Positions 38,764 through 51,232 of a stretch of 64,000 bases of DNA are shown here, one piece after another. Under the pieces are notes generated by a model. The model saw only the letters and a list, made by a program, of their open reading frames with translations. It made no database searches and was not told the DNA's origin. Position 1 is the first letter of the stretch, and each line of letters begins with the position of its first letter. Source of the DNA: Moringa oleifera (taxonomy: Eukaryota; Streptophyta; Magnoliopsida; Brassicales; Moringaceae); the NCBI GenBank assembly GCA_021397835.1, contig JAJFZO010000168.1, forward strand, positions 744,001 through 808,000, in the 5' to 3' direction. The translations under genes and the position numbers were made by a program.

Positions 38764-39230
38764 TACCTTTATTGCTACAATTCCCAAGACTTTCATATCA
38801 AGTCCTCTACTACCTAACGACCAATACCATCAATGTTATGCCACTTCTAAGGCTGGTAATGTCACAACAATAAAGGATGATGCCACCCTTTATTGCTTTT
38901 TAAAATTTAAATAAGCCATCCTTAACAATAATAGCCTAAGCCATAAAATCAATGTCAAACAATCCTTATTTCATCGATCCCAATAATAAATATCTAGCTA
39001 TGCACTTAGTTATTGAAAGTGTAACCTAGCATATGTGAAGCCGATGTAACCTTCATACCTTAGGTGGTAAAGCAACATATGCATATTCCAGTAAGGTAAT
39101 TTGACATAGTATTGAAAATTTCACTACCTTAAAGATAAAATCATATCATTAAATTCTTAAATTTGATGTTAAATCGAGCAAAAATATATATATGGAGAAT
39201 ACATAACTTGCTGGTACATGGGACGATAGC
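38764..39230. other. Continuation flank of the gypsy remnant, unassigned
   Basis: This sequence should continue the element interrupted at 33168. A proline/tyrosine-containing frame can be read for about 100 bp but is not recognisable, and nothing further is identified. Confidence 0.3.
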
Positions 39231-39239
39231 TATAACTTT

Positions 39240-41868
39240 TTAGGGCGAGCGTTAGGCAACCATAGAGCCTTAGGTCACCCAAGGCCTAACGACGACCCTA
39301 GTGATTACCACTTACGGTGCTCGCTAAATGGGTATTAAACTAGGGCTTTTTCCCTAGTGTCCTTTTTTTTTTCCTACAGTGCCTCCCTCTCCCTCGCTCT
39401 TTCTCTTTATAACTCTCTATCCCATAGCTTCCTCGTTTTTTCCCCTCTTCTTTCCAATAAATTGTCTTTGATAAAGTGATTATCAATCAAAAAATCATCC
39501 CTTTTTCCTTTCCTTTCTTTCTCCTTGGATATTTATTGTATATCTATACCCATTAAGGCTGCATACCCATACCCACTGTAAAAGTTACGCATCATCGTCT
39601 GGCCTTCACCATTAGCTAGCCTTCATTAACTTTTGTTTATTCTGTAATGGTGATTTTTTGTTAATTATGATTAGTTAATTAACTATTACTATACGTGAAT
39701 GTTAATTGTTAGAATCAATGTAATTATATGTTAGTTGTAATTTGTTTCTAGTTTTTAATTGTTAATTATTGTTAGTATTAATTAAATATTTTAGTTATAA
39801 TTAGATGTTAATAAATTAATTTTATGTCAATTAAAGAGTAATTATAAATGAAACATTGATGTTGTTAATTCTTATTATTAAGATTTTGTCTAAGTATATG
39901 TTTGTTAATGAGTTAGAATAGTTAGATTAATAATTTAATTAGATTTTAAATTGAGATAAATAATTTAATTATATTTTTATTAAAGGTAAATTAATTAGAT
40001 GTTAATTGTTAGTGTAGATGTAATTATAAGTTTGTTGTGATTAGTTTTTAATTTTTAATTTTTAATTATTGTTAATATGTTAATTAAATATTCTAGTTGT
40101 AATTAAATTTTAACAATTTAATTTTATGTTAGTTAAAGAGTAATTATAAATGAGAATATTAATATTGTTAATTTTAATTGGTAAGATTTTGTTTAAGCAT
40201 ATATTTATTAATATGTTAAATTAGTTAGATTCGTTAGGTTAATGGTTTAATTTAGAAACTTCTAAGTTGAGATAAACAATTTGATTATATTTTTATAAAA
40301 AGTAAACTAGTTTGATGTTAATTGTTAGTGTAGATGTAATTATACGTTACTTATAATTAGTTCTCATTTTTAATTGTTAATTATTATTAGTATGATAATC
40401 AAATGTTCTAGTTGTAATTAAATTTTAACAAATTAATTTTATGTTAGTTAAAGAATAATTATAAATGAGAATATTGATGTTTCTAATTTAATTGTTAAGA
40501 TATTATTTATGTATATATTTATTAATGAATTAAAATATTGGCTAGATTAGTTAGATTAATAGTTTTATTTGATCTTAATGTGGCATAAATAAATAAATTA
40601 GAGTTTCATTAAAAGTGAATTAGTTAGATGTAAATTGTTAATGTAGATGTAATTAAATGTTAGTTATAATGAGATTTGAATATTTAATTGTCAATTATTC
40701 TCAGTATGTTAATTAAATATTTTTATTGTAATTAGATAAGAAACTAATTTTACGTTAGTTAAAGAGTAATTTTAAATGAGAATATTGATGTTATTAATTT
40801 TAATTAAATTATTAATCTAATTAATGTAATATAAAATAAATTTATTAACATCTAATTACAACTAAAACATTCAATTAAAATACTAACAATAATAAGTTAA
40901 AAACTAATTACCAATATCATATAATTACATCTACACTAACAATTAACATCTAACTAATTTAATTTTCATAAAACTCTAACTAAATTATTTAGAATTTATT
41001 TTTGATAAGATTGTGTTATATATATATATATATATTAAGATAATTATAAATCAATTTAATTAAATCATATTTAAAAAATATAATAGAACAAATTTGAACC
41101 TAGGTTCTTGCTTTTGGTTTAATATCTTAATCATTGAGATTACAAGTATTTCATATAAAACTTTGTTTCTCGTAAAATTTATGAACTATTTTATATAACT
41201 ATTAACATGTAAATACAACGTAATAAGATTTCATCTAACAATTTAATTACCTGTAAAGACAATCAAGCAAAGAAGGCAACAACCTCGTAGAGAGAGAATG
41301 AGAAAATGATCATTCATGGTGGAGAAAATGAAAAAAAAAATAATTGAGAAAAGTAAAAGAAAGTAGGTATGATAAGAGAAAAAATTGTAAAAAAGGAGAA
41401 AGTTATTGAGAAAGAGCTAAATCTACAAAAAGAAATGAAGGGGAAAAGGCGACACTTATAAGAAAGAGAAGAAACTATGGCATGTGCCCTAGTTTAAAGG
41501 CTTTTAGCGACAGTCGTTAAGGGTTACTCACAGCTAATGACCTAACTTGGGTGGTCGTTAGGTAGCTAGACAACCTAGTGACTAACTCTAAGTGGTTGCT
41601 AAGCAGTCATATCCTCAGCACAATGCATGTCGAGTGATTGCCAAATGATTGACATTGGGATTTATCATTAACTTTTTAAAATAAAAATAATATAAATTAA
41701 TTAAAAATAAATTTAGTGATAAAATTTTTGTGTTGCTAATTTATCACTAATCAATTGCTAAATTAATATTTTAATTTTGTAACAATTCCATGACTAATCT
41801 ATCATTATCCAACGACTAATTATGTCTATCACTAATTTCTGTCACTATTTTTAGATTTTCTTATAATA
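39240..41868. mobile_element. Foldback/tandem-repeat element, possible CACTA derivative
   Basis: Outer arms are partly inverted copies: 'ttaaactagggc' occurs at about 39338 and in reverse complement at about 41490-41500, flanked in each arm by 'cctaacgac...' text. The interior carries four tandem units of about 300-316 bp (anchored at 39717, 40017, 40333 and 40646) and a fifth, partial unit in inverted orientation (about 40810-40990). The right end TTTTCTTATAATA (41856-41868) differs from a CACTA terminus (TTTTCTTGTAGTG) by three G-to-A changes. A matching left terminus was not found, so the class is uncertain. Confidence 0.45.
39640..40990. repeat. About 310-bp tandem repeats, four direct plus one inverted
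   Basis: Each unit begins near 'gttagtgtagatgtaatta' and contains 'taattattgttagtat', 'aattaattttatgttagtt' and 'aaagagtaattataaatga'. The spacing between anchors is 300, 316 and 313 bp. The fifth copy reads on the opposite strand. Confidence 0.65.
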
Positions 41869-41989
41869 TAAAAATACCCTTAATTTTTTCAAATAACAAG
41901 ATCCAATTTGATTTAAATTCATAATTTAATATTTAATTTATCACTTTTAATATAATAAAATAAATACAAAAACACAACTCAAGTACACA

Positions 41990-42860
41990 TAACCCAATTT
42001 ATTGAAAACAAGACAATAATAACAATAAAAATTTCCTCAAAAGCTCTTTATACATGAAAGTTGAAAAACCAAATGTTTCTTATTCTTTGGATTTATATTA
42101 AGAAACTTAAGATCTTTTTTTTATTATTTTTATATTTGATGCTTAAAAATGTTTAATGATCAAGTATTGATAGTTAAAGGCTTAACTTGTTAAAGTAGGT
42201 TAAGAGCGATTTTAACTTATTAGGTTTATTAGTTATCTTGTTAGGTTTTGCTCCTAGCTAGACACATAAAAGTCATATAAAATTCATGAATCTATATAAT
42301 TTATATTTATGAGTTACCCTATTTGATTTTAATCGGATCAATCTAATAGATATTAAATGGGTTATATATGAGTTAATTTAATAAATTTTATGTAGGTCAA
42401 TTTAATACTCGAATCTTGTTAATTAATTTTTTTTAAAATAATATAAATACAAAAATAAATCTTAAAATACAAAATAGATATTAATAAATATTATACCGAA
42501 ACTTGAAAACTTAATACGAAATACATAACAAACTTAATATATCTTTTTACGTGCAATATAAATATCATCAATATAATCAAAAAGTAGTGTGTTTTTATAT
42601 AACTATAAGGTAATTAACTTTTAACATGTAAAAAGAAAATAATATTAATAAACATTTAAAATTATATAAATATGTTTTTAATAAAAATTAGATAGATTAA
42701 ATAAAATTAGATTCACTTATATAATATACTAACTTCTGAAAATGTCATATATGTGCAATTGAAAAATAAAAAATACAAATTATCTTAATTTTCTAATGTG
42801 ATAGCAAACAAAAGTTGATAAATCTTTAAAAAATCTAATTCTATGTGCATTGCTAGAAGT
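41990..42860. repeat. Dispersed repeat, copy 1 (relative at 58570-59760)
   Basis: Shared text with the right-hand copy includes 'gttaaagtaggtta', 'gattcacttntataanata' and 'gttgataaatntttnaaaa', in the same order and orientation. It has no coding content. It may be part of an LTR or other non-coding element. Confidence 0.4.
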
Positions 42861-42869
42861 AGCAAGTGA

Positions 42870-45300
42870 GTCACTAAAAGTGACAAGTGAATCGTTCAAC
42901 AAGTGGATTGGCATGACCCATGGTGATATGATCACTGCTTAGCATGACCTGCCAACTTTATAAAATAAGTTACGTAAAGCACGACCTGATAATATGAAAG
43001 TGTTCGACTAGTATTTTGTTGACTGTATGTGAGCCTGGCATATAACATCGTGGATTGTGTGCTCACTTAACATGAAGCACGATAAGCAGATGAGCAGTCT
43101 GCTGATCCAAGACGTAGTACGATAGATAATGTGTTAAATGTAGCATGACAGTCCACATGTCAACGTAATAACCCACATTTGTGTTTTCTGATTCAAATTT
43201 CATTGGTCTATGATTACAAATTTTAAAGTCATCTTAAGCTATTAATTTAGAACTCTTCACAAGATTATAATGAAATTTATAGATGTTAATAGAAGATTAA
43301 AGTGATAAATTTGAAGATAATCTTTTCTTGGTTACATATTTAAAAATAATAAAATTAATTTTTATAATAAATCAAAATTTAAAGTATATATAAGTTATAA
43401 TTTTTTATTTGTAGTTTGTAATTCTTGAAATAATTTATAAAAACATATTGATGCTCTTTGTCTAATTTTTCCTGCAAATTATTAAATTATGTATATATTC
43501 TTAAATAAATTTGAAAAGACAAAAAAACATAACTTAATATGATTTTAATATATTTGTGTCATTTAATATTTATAAATAAACAATAGAGTAGCAATCATTT
43601 ATAATCTCGAAGAATGCTTTTTCTCTCTCTTAATCTTTTTCTTAACCTTCATAACTCCTTCAAACATATTTTGATTAATGAGAAGTAGTCAAATTAAACT
43701 TTATCAAAAAAAAATTAAACATATTTAAATTGAGAAACTTATACTATAATTTTGACTTGAGATTTTTTTATAAATATAAAAAATATTTAATCTAATATCA
43801 AAAAATTTAAATTTTTTTAAATGTTAAAAATATTATTTAAAATATTTACTGTCAAAATTTTAAAAAATTCATAATAAATAGCTTTATCCAAAGTTGAGAA
43901 ATTAATTTAAAATAAAATGTACAATTTATTTGAATCATTTTTTTAGGCATTTAGATAATAAAAATGTTCTTTGTTATATTATAATAATTTAAGTTAACAT
44001 TCAATTTGATTATGAAGAAAGAGAGTATTTTTTAGAGTTAAAAAATATATTTATCTTTAAAAAATATTAATAAATTTATTATTAATTATTTTGATTGTTA
44101 ATTTTGTTAAATTAATTAAACTTATTATGTAAAATTTGATTTTAAATTTAAACCAAATACATAAACTCAACTAAAAAATATAACCACTTTATAGCCTGAT
44201 TTTATTGTATATAAATCACTCCTACTAAAATGCTAGACTCTCAGGTGATCAATATCATTAACTAAGCTTGGAGGTATCCTAGTAATTTCTGCCACCCTTG
44301 AATCTGTTGCCAAATTTTGTTTCTTAGGAAATTGAAGAAAACTCTTTTTTTTTTTTCCAATGAGATGGGGAAGTCCCAAAATACTTTCATGTGTCTAAAG
44401 GTTCATGAAGGCCAAGAATTTGACTCATATCCTCCTTCACCTCTTATGAAACATTTTGCTAAAAGAAACACAGACTTGTCAAAATTTGTAGCTTGCCTAG
44501 AAGCCTCCTCATTTGAGTAGAATGCCTTTCATTGCAGTACTTATGATTACCACATGAGCATTTAATAAAAATTTATATAAGTCATCAATGAGGAGTTTTA
44601 CTGTGTATTATTATGTTCGATTTTCAAATTTTTCTACAATTGCTTATTTATTTTGATATGTAAACTACCTAACAAAAATGACCTAATAATAAATTTGTTT
44701 TATAACTATTGCAAAAGTGACATTATTCACTGAATGTTTTTTGATGCACTAATCTAAAAAAGTGTATTTTAGTTCAATAATGATGCAATGCTAAAAGAGA
44801 GTAATGTAGATGAGCCTTCATATATACATTATGAGATGTAACTATAAACATTTTTGTTTATTTTGATCCTTAAATTCTGTAAAATGATAATAATTTTACT
44901 CATAAATATATATAATTTTTGTTGTTTGATATTATTTGTCTTATTTTATTATTAAAATTGCAAAAATAATAATTAAACAAAATAATTAATATTAATTAAT
45001 TAATAAAAAATTATAAAAATATTTTTTAAAATTAATTAATAAAAATATAAAAACATAATTATGATAATCATGAAATCATCATAAAAATATCTAGAATTTT
45101 TATGACCAATCAAACATTATTGTCATAAAATTTCATAAAGTTTTGATAATGGTCAGGATTGACAATCATAAAAGACTTATGATAATAAGTAAAACCGTCA
45201 TAAATTTTTTATGATACCACTTACAACGACATTTTACAAATCGTCATAAAAAATAGATTTTATTATGATAAGTGTATTTCAAGGTAATGGGTCGAAAAAA
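42870..45300. other. AT-rich intergenic DNA, no supported gene
   Basis: An open stretch at 44317-44520 (+) is not recognisable. Near 45080-45260 several 'tcataaaa' / 'cgtcataaa' repeats occur in both orientations and could be the subterminal region of another DNA transposon. Confidence 0.35.
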
Positions 45301-45529
45301 AATTATCATATATGACACTTACAACTTCAGTTTCTTGATTGTAATAACCTTAGCCAACAAATCAGCTGAATTCTGACTTTTTTATATCTTTTCAAGTGAT
45401 AAGACATCATTTTTCAAAACTGATCTTACAAAATGATGCCAAACTTGTATATGCTTTGTTTTACTATGATACACAAGGTTTTTAGCCAAATAAATGACAC
45501 TGTAACTGTCATAATTCATTCAAAAAAGA

Positions 45530-47600
45530 TAATAACCATATCATCTCCTTGCTTGCTTCTATAAAAGCAACATATTCAATCTCTGTGACAAAAAGTGCAA
45601 TTATCTTTCATAGTTTAGATATCCAACTGATTACAGTACCACCTAATATGAAAACATACCCTGTAGTATTTTTTTCTATCATTTATGTCACCAACCATAT
45701 CAACATCAACATAACCACACAGACTCATATCTGTTTTCTTAAAGTACAAAGCTAAATTTGTAGTACTTTTTAAATACTTGAAAATCTATTTAATTACTTT
45801 TCAATATTGTTTTCTTGAATTACTCATGTGCTTACAAACAACTCCCACTACATGTGCTATGTCTAATCTTGCACATACTGTGACATACATTAAACTTACA
45901 ATAGTAAAAACATAAGACACCTAACCCAAATCTGTAATCTCATCAACAGTCGAAAAAGACTAACTCTTCAATAGCCTAAAGTGACTAGCCAAAGATGTAC
46001 TCACTAATTTGACATCATTCATTCTGAATCTAATAAGCATCTTGTTGATGTATTTTTCTTAAGATAGCTTAAGAATCCCTTTTTTCCTGATAATTCTTAT
46101 CTTAAGGATTTGTTTAGCAAAACCCAAATACTTCATAGCAAACTTCTTTAAAAATTTACTTTTAATTTCTCTATCTTATATAAATTAGTTCTAACAATTA
46201 ACATATCATCAACATATAACAACAGTATAATGTGAAAGTTATTATATCTCTTAACATAACAATAATAATTTACTTGACATCTTAAAAAACCATTGTCACC
46301 TATGAAGTTGTCAAACTTTTTGTATCCCTGTCTAAGAGCTTATTTTAACCATACAAACTTTTTAAAAATTTGTATATTATTTTTTCCTTATCCCTGTGAC
46401 TGATTCATGTAAATTCCTTCCTCCAAATCACTATATAAAAAAGTTACTTTTACATTTATTTACCACAAATGCAAATTTTCATGTGCCACTAACCCAAGCA
46501 CCATTTTAATTATAATCGATTTAACCGCTAGGGAGAAAATCTTTATGTAGTCAATATCTTCTTTTTGTTAAAAATCTTTAACTACTAACCTTGCTTTATA
46601 CCGTTTATTACCATCATATTCTTCTTTTATCTGATAAACCCATTTATTTTGCAAAACCTTTTTTTCTTATGGTAATTCTGCCAACTCTCATGTTTGGTTG
46701 CTTATTAAAAAATTTATCTCATATTTAATGGCTAACTCCTACTTAATTGATTCATCACCTTGCAAAGTTTCATTAAAACTCTTTGGTTCACCCCTATAAG
46801 CCAACAAGATATAGTTTAAAGATGATGAAAATCTTTGTGACAATTTCACAGTCCTAAAAAATATTCCCACTTTTATCATAGAAATGGTTAAATTTACCTT
46901 TAAACCCATTTTTTTCTAATTTTCCTTAACAATATTATTTTCAACTTTCTGAGTATTCTGTTGTAACTGAGTCACTGGAATATCTCTCAAGTGAATCATT
47001 TCAAACTTTTTACCTTAAAATCTGTTACTTCTAAACTCTTACCCAAATTATCTTTGCACAAAACTTGCGCATTAAAGATTATATCTCTACTCCTAATGAT
47101 CTTCTTATTTTAACTATCTCAAAAATGATAATCAAACTCATTGTCACCACATCTACTGAAAAAATATTTTTTTGATTTAAAATCAAGTTTATCTCCAACA
47201 ACAGCATCAATATAAATATGTGATAGACAACTAAATATTCTTAAAAGAGACAAGTTTACCTTTTTACCACTCCAAACCTCTTCAAATATTCTCCAATCCA
47301 AAAAAACTAAAAAACGTCTATTAATCAACTAGGCTGCAATGTTAACTACATTTACCCAAAATGCCTTGAGCAACACTCCATGCATTTTTATGCTTCTTCC
47401 ACACTCATTCAATGTCTTGCTCATCCTTTCTGCAATACCATTCTGCTAAGATATCCTTGAAATGATCTTCTCCATCTTAATCCCTTTATTAACACAAAAT
47501 TGTTTAAAATCTCTGTCAATGTATTCTTCACCATTATAAGATCTTAAACACTTAACTTTAAAATTAATTTCATTTTATTAAACATATATTAAATCACATT
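45530..47600 (-). pseudogene. copia pol remnant (integrase, RT, RNase H)
   Basis: Integrase text includes LRSYNGEEYIDRDFKQF, QNGIAERMSKTLNE and the 69-codon open piece 47119-47328 (LINRRFLVF..., VNLSLLRIFSCLS). RT text includes GEPKSFNETLQ, YKARLVVKDF and the catalytic-type LLLYVDDMLIV (about 46225-46190). RNase H text includes VTEIEYVAFIEA (about 45590-45555). The integrase Asp-Asn-Gly motif is changed to Tyr-Asn-Gly. Stops throughout rule out function. Confidence 0.7.
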
Positions 47601-48019
47601 ATTGAACCAAACGTTCATTAAAAAAACCATATATTATAAATATAATATGTAACTAAGCCCAAATTTTGAGAAATACCAATAATTTTTTATATAAACTACA
47701 TGCATTACCACACATAACTCATAACTAAAGATCCTTAATTAAGCTTAACAATACCTTTTAATAACAAAAATGCTTTCACCGTGACCTGCTTCATTAATCT
47801 TATTAATATAAAATTAAAGTGATCATTAATAACAAATCCAATCAATAATCATATAGTAATATAATTAATGATATGGATCAAATATGAGTATGCAATATAA
47901 AAATTTTATGAAATGTGATCTATACATGCCTTTTCCAACTAATCCTTTTTATTGGGCTTATAAAGCTTCAAAACTAATAAAGTTGAAAAGTATAACTTTC
48001 TTAACACGCAATTTAGTGT

Positions 48020-48710
48020 ACTTACAATACTCCTTATTCATGTGACCAATTTTTTTTTTGTAAAAGAAAAAACTGAACTCCTTTAACTTTTTTTTTTGTT
48101 TCTTATGACCTAAAGCTCAAAAGTTTACAATTTTCTTACTTAACTCTTGATCTTTTTCCTCTTCTTGCTTAAGTCTTGAAGTGGATGTCAAATGAGCACT
48201 GATAAATGTCTCAAGCTTTAATTTCTCTTTTTCTTGCACATATTGCGTAATAAACTCATTAAGAGTCCACTTTTTCATCTTAAATAGAGTGAGTGTGAAA
48301 AAAAAATATCAAAACCAAGTGCACAAAAGATGCCCTTAAGTATCTCTAACTTTAATGTCTTAAGTCTTTTAACTAGAGTGAACATCTCCACCATATATTC
48401 TTTAATGTTTCATTTTCTTTATACCCATAAAAACAAGCAAGGTCAAAATAATAATTATTTTGACCTTTTCATTGACAATAAATCCATATGCAATCCACTT
48501 AAAAAAAAGACTTATTTCTCCTTAAAGTTTAAGCCCCCAATGAGATACATGTAATTAGACCGATCTCTTTCCAAGTTGTAGCTTTCTACTCAATAATACT
48601 TTTATTGGTTAAAGCTACAGGATAATGTTGCCTTACTACATCGTTCAAACTCATACATCCCAACTAAACACTAAAATACTATTAATGTTGGTGGATACAA
48701 AATTTGCTAT
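48020..48710 (-). pseudogene. copia gag remnant with altered zinc knuckle
   Basis: The minus strand reads WTLNEFITQYVQEKEKLKLE (about 48275-48215), then AHLTSTSRLKQEEE, typical of the end of the UBN2-type gag domain. A knuckle-like FFYKKKIGHMNKEYCKYTKL follows near 48070-48010, in which the first cysteines are replaced. The upstream part of gag is barely readable. Confidence 0.6.
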
Positions 48711-48719
48711 ACAACATGA

Positions 48720-49250
48720 AAAAACAAAACTTACATTCCAAACAAAATATGCATATATTTAATTAACTAATTTCTAGTACCCTAAAATATGTGAACCAAT
48801 AACAAGATCCTAAAAAATAACATTAAATTTAATCTTTAAACTAAAATATAACTTGTGATAAATACTCTTTAAACATAACTCAAAATCACTTTAATTAATT
48901 ACATAATATATCTTTCTTTGGATTGACATCTTATATACATGATATATAAAATTTGACCTTAAATAAGTTATAGTATATGTATCCAATTTAAAAATGATCT
49001 TCTTTCCAGACGAAGTGTTTAGCACAAATATACAATTTTATTTACTAAAAATGCATTAAATTATACACAATAATTATCACTTTGATGATTATGTTGATTC
49101 ACTTAATATGATTTATGTAAATAAATATATTAAAAAACTCAAAAAATTAATGAAAAAATTGAATACTATTATTGTATTCATTCATCTATATAAATGTATA
49201 TAATTTATTTTTTAAAATAAAACAAATTCAATAAACCCCACACCTAGCTA
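48720..49250. other. AT-rich intergenic DNA
   Basis: Nothing recognisable. Confidence 0.4.
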
Positions 49251-49259
49251 ATAAATATA

Positions 49260-49640
49260 ATAGATCCTTATTGTCAATATTACAGCCCCACTTACTTGGA
49301 GCCTACTTTATTGGTGGCCAAGATGCCTAGTTTTAAGCCTTGGAGCATGCTAAATATCTTCCCAGCCCTCCTAAAGGTGCCCAGCTTTGGGTGTTGGTTA
49401 CACTGTTGGCCAGCGCGCTTAATGGTGGTAATTGTTGTACCAACTTACTGCCGATCCGCACCCATCGAGCATTGAGACCTGTAGTGCTATTAAATAACAC
49501 GCTCAATCCACTGGTGCCTGGAACATCACCGCACGCTGGCGCTCACCCAATTCCATTGTCTTTAATGATGAGTGACCTCCACTTTCATGATGGTTCTTCA
49601 CCCAAAACATATTTTAAACCATGGATTTGCGTTTAAATCA
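49260..49640. other. GC-richer islet with unassigned 98-codon open frame
   Basis: Composition changes sharply from the flanks. The open frame at 49340-49636 (+) starts MEHAKYLPSPPKGAQLW and has a short hydrophobic run (VLVTLLASAL). No family is recognised on either strand, and no promoter or splice signal stands out. It could be a captured fragment, a transposon part or chance. Confidence 0.25.
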
Positions 49641-50339
49641 TAGAATAAATCCCAGATGACCGCACAAAATTCATCATTAAAATATATAATCAATCATGCT
49701 ACTGAATCTAACTTTATTGGCAAAGCTACACCCATACACAACATTGAAGAATTACCAACATTAAAATCATATAAAAACTACCAGTTTAAAGTTAAACCAA
49801 TTATCTTAACTCAAAATTCACTGAAATTATTGTTAATTTCATGCTACAATGAAATGCAAACAAATACTTAAATAATTCTGTTTTGAACATTCTTAGAAAA
49901 AATTTAAGGAGATATTATTTGTTTCATTAAAAATATTCTTCAAAAGATTTGTAAGAATTTATTTTAAATAGTGAAAGAGATTTTTGACACTAAATATTTT
50001 TTTTTTAGAATTTTTTTTTTCATAATTACCTCCTTTTCTGTTTTGAAGAGGTTGTTGGGCTTAATATTTGAAAGGGGACTCCTGAGGCCACTTTCTTTTG
50101 CGTGGATAAATGGACCTCCTCGTGGGAATGGCTTGCTTTCCATCTGATGGGCCAATACTAATGCTTCTAGGATTGTTCCCTTTTGTTGATGGCTGAGCAA
50201 AGTAAGAAGCCTACATGTTTTACCAAATCATTTGCGGACGGCTGTACTAGAAAGAGGCATAAAATTGTGAACCAGCAGCTTTATTCACTAATATCAGTAG
50301 GTAACCGAATACAGATTTATTCAGCTTTTTCGTTTACTG

Positions 50340-50469
50340 AAGGCGTATTACATTATGAGCTGAAATAGACTCAGCCCTCTATAAGAACAGACAGGTAAAA
50401 ACAAAAATTTTCAGCAAGGAGCCAACACACGTCCCAATGCCTTCATGGTGAAATCAAAGGTACCCTTTA
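50340..50469 (-). other. 3' UTR of small heat-shock gene 1 (conserved in the cluster)
   Basis: The text 'agctgaaatagactcagcc' and following bases occur downstream of all three heat-shock genes (here, about 57471 and about 62731), at similar distances from the stop codons. Confidence 0.5.
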
Positions 50470-50928
50470 TCAACCAGAGATCTCAATGGACTTCACATCG
50501 AGCTTCTTCACCTCTGCTTTGGGCACCGTCACTGTTAGCACCCCGTTCTCCATGGAAGCCTTCACATCATCCATCTTCACGTTCTCCGGCAGCCTGAATC
50601 TCCTCGAGAACTCCCCGCTACTGCGCTCTACTCGGTGCCATGTGTCGTTCTTGTCCTCCTTCTCCACGTGTCTCTCCCCCCTGATCTGCAACACCCCGCC
50701 GTCTTCCACTTCCACTTTCACTTCCTCCTTCCTCATTCCCGGAAGGTCCGCCGTGAATACATGGGCCTCTGGAGTCTCCTTCCACTCCACACGTGCATTC
50801 ACCACTGCTGCATTTCCCTGGGAAAGTGAAGAGGATGGGAAGGGAAAGTCCTTGAAGGGATCCCAGACGGAGAATGGGTCGAAGAAGTTGCTTCGCCTGT
50901 TGTCAAAGAAGCTCGGGATCAACGACAT
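50470..50928 (-). CDS. Class I cytosolic small heat-shock protein, copy 1
   Basis: This intronless gene encodes 152 residues (about 17 kDa), the usual size for plant class I sHSPs. The N-terminal arm starts with the class-typical MSLIPSFF and holds [10 protein letters not shown] (21-30). The alpha-crystallin domain covers about residues 47-141, with DLPGM (61-65), the loop and beta-6 segment [14 protein letters not shown] (92-105), RFRLPENV (110-117) and [10 protein letters not shown] (124-133). The C-terminal IEI (148-150) is the I-x-I motif that docks on neighbouring subunits. Family members form cytosolic dodecamers of dimers that hold unfolding proteins during heat stress, with ATP-dependent chaperones refolding them later. 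Upstream on the minus strand lie a TATA box and heat-shock elements. The start codon is the ATG shared by alignment with copies 2 and 3. The gene looks intact. Confidence 0.95.
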   Translation of the reverse strand: MSLIPSFFDNRRSNFFDPFSVWDPFKDFPFPSSSLSQGNAAVVNARVEWKETPEAHVFTADLPGMRKEEVKVEVEDGGVLQIRGERHVEKEDKNDTWHRVERSSGEFSRRFRLPENVKMDDVKASMENGVLTVTVPKAEVKKLDVKSIEISG

Positions 50929-51060
50929 TGTCTAATGAGATAATTGTGTGGTACAAGGGAAAATTATGAAACAGAAATAAAAGAGTTAGGTTTCTCTGAG
51001 TATCAGCTAAAAGTTTGTCCAATCCAGGCCTTGATAGCCAGAGAGGGAGGATAGAACGAG

Positions 51061-51068
51061 TATTTATA
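51061..51068 (-). promoter_or_regulatory. TATA box of small heat-shock gene 1
   Basis: TATAAATA on the minus strand, about 135 bp upstream of the start codon. The same box within 'cttataaatactc' occurs at matching distance in copies 2 and 3. Confidence 0.75.
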
Positions 51069-51125
51069 AGAAGCAGAGGACGAATCTGGCACCTTCTAGG
51101 ATAAGCCCTTTTCGGCTAACAAAAG

Positions 51126-51143
51126 TTCCAGTAGGTTCTGGAA
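51126..51143 (-). promoter_or_regulatory. Heat-shock element, gene 1 proximal
   Basis: TTCCAGTAGGTTCTGGAA contains alternating TTC/GAA units at the 5-bp spacing bound by heat-shock factors, with one imperfect unit (GTA). It lies about 60 bp upstream of the TATA box and is the same in copy 2. Confidence 0.75.
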
Positions 51144-51219
51144 ACCTAGAGGCTTTGCTTGCAAGTTTGGGCTTTTATTTTCTAGATGAGCTTGTTAGTT
51201 GGATTTAGTATAGTTCTTG

Positions 51220-51232
51220 GAAGGTTCCGGAA
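51220..51232 (-). promoter_or_regulatory. Heat-shock element, gene 1 distal
   Basis: GAAGGTTCCGGAA is a perfect three-unit GAAnnTTCnnGAA site, about 150 bp upstream of the TATA box. Confidence 0.7.

Larger units (their letters stand above)
45310..48710 (-). mobile_element. Decayed Ty1-copia retrotransposon (minus strand)
   Basis: Read on the minus strand, remnants occur in copia order. They are gag (about 48710-48020), integrase (about 47580-47100), reverse transcriptase (about 46860-45960) and RNase H (about 45700-45530). Many stops and frameshifts are present. LTRs were not resolved. It belongs to a different copia lineage from the 8.5-kb element, judging by its gag text. Confidence 0.75.

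Noticed and set aside
39121..39145. 'cactaccttaaagataaaa' as the left CACTA terminus matching the end at 41868
   Set aside because: Only the first six bases agree; the following sequence does not match the right TIR or its subterminal repeats.
50486..50935. 149-codon open frame on the plus strand over small heat-shock gene 1 (similar at 57520-58017 and 62863-63312)
   Set aside because: It is the antisense shadow of the conserved sHSP genes; the sHSP strand has clear domains, promoters and family length.
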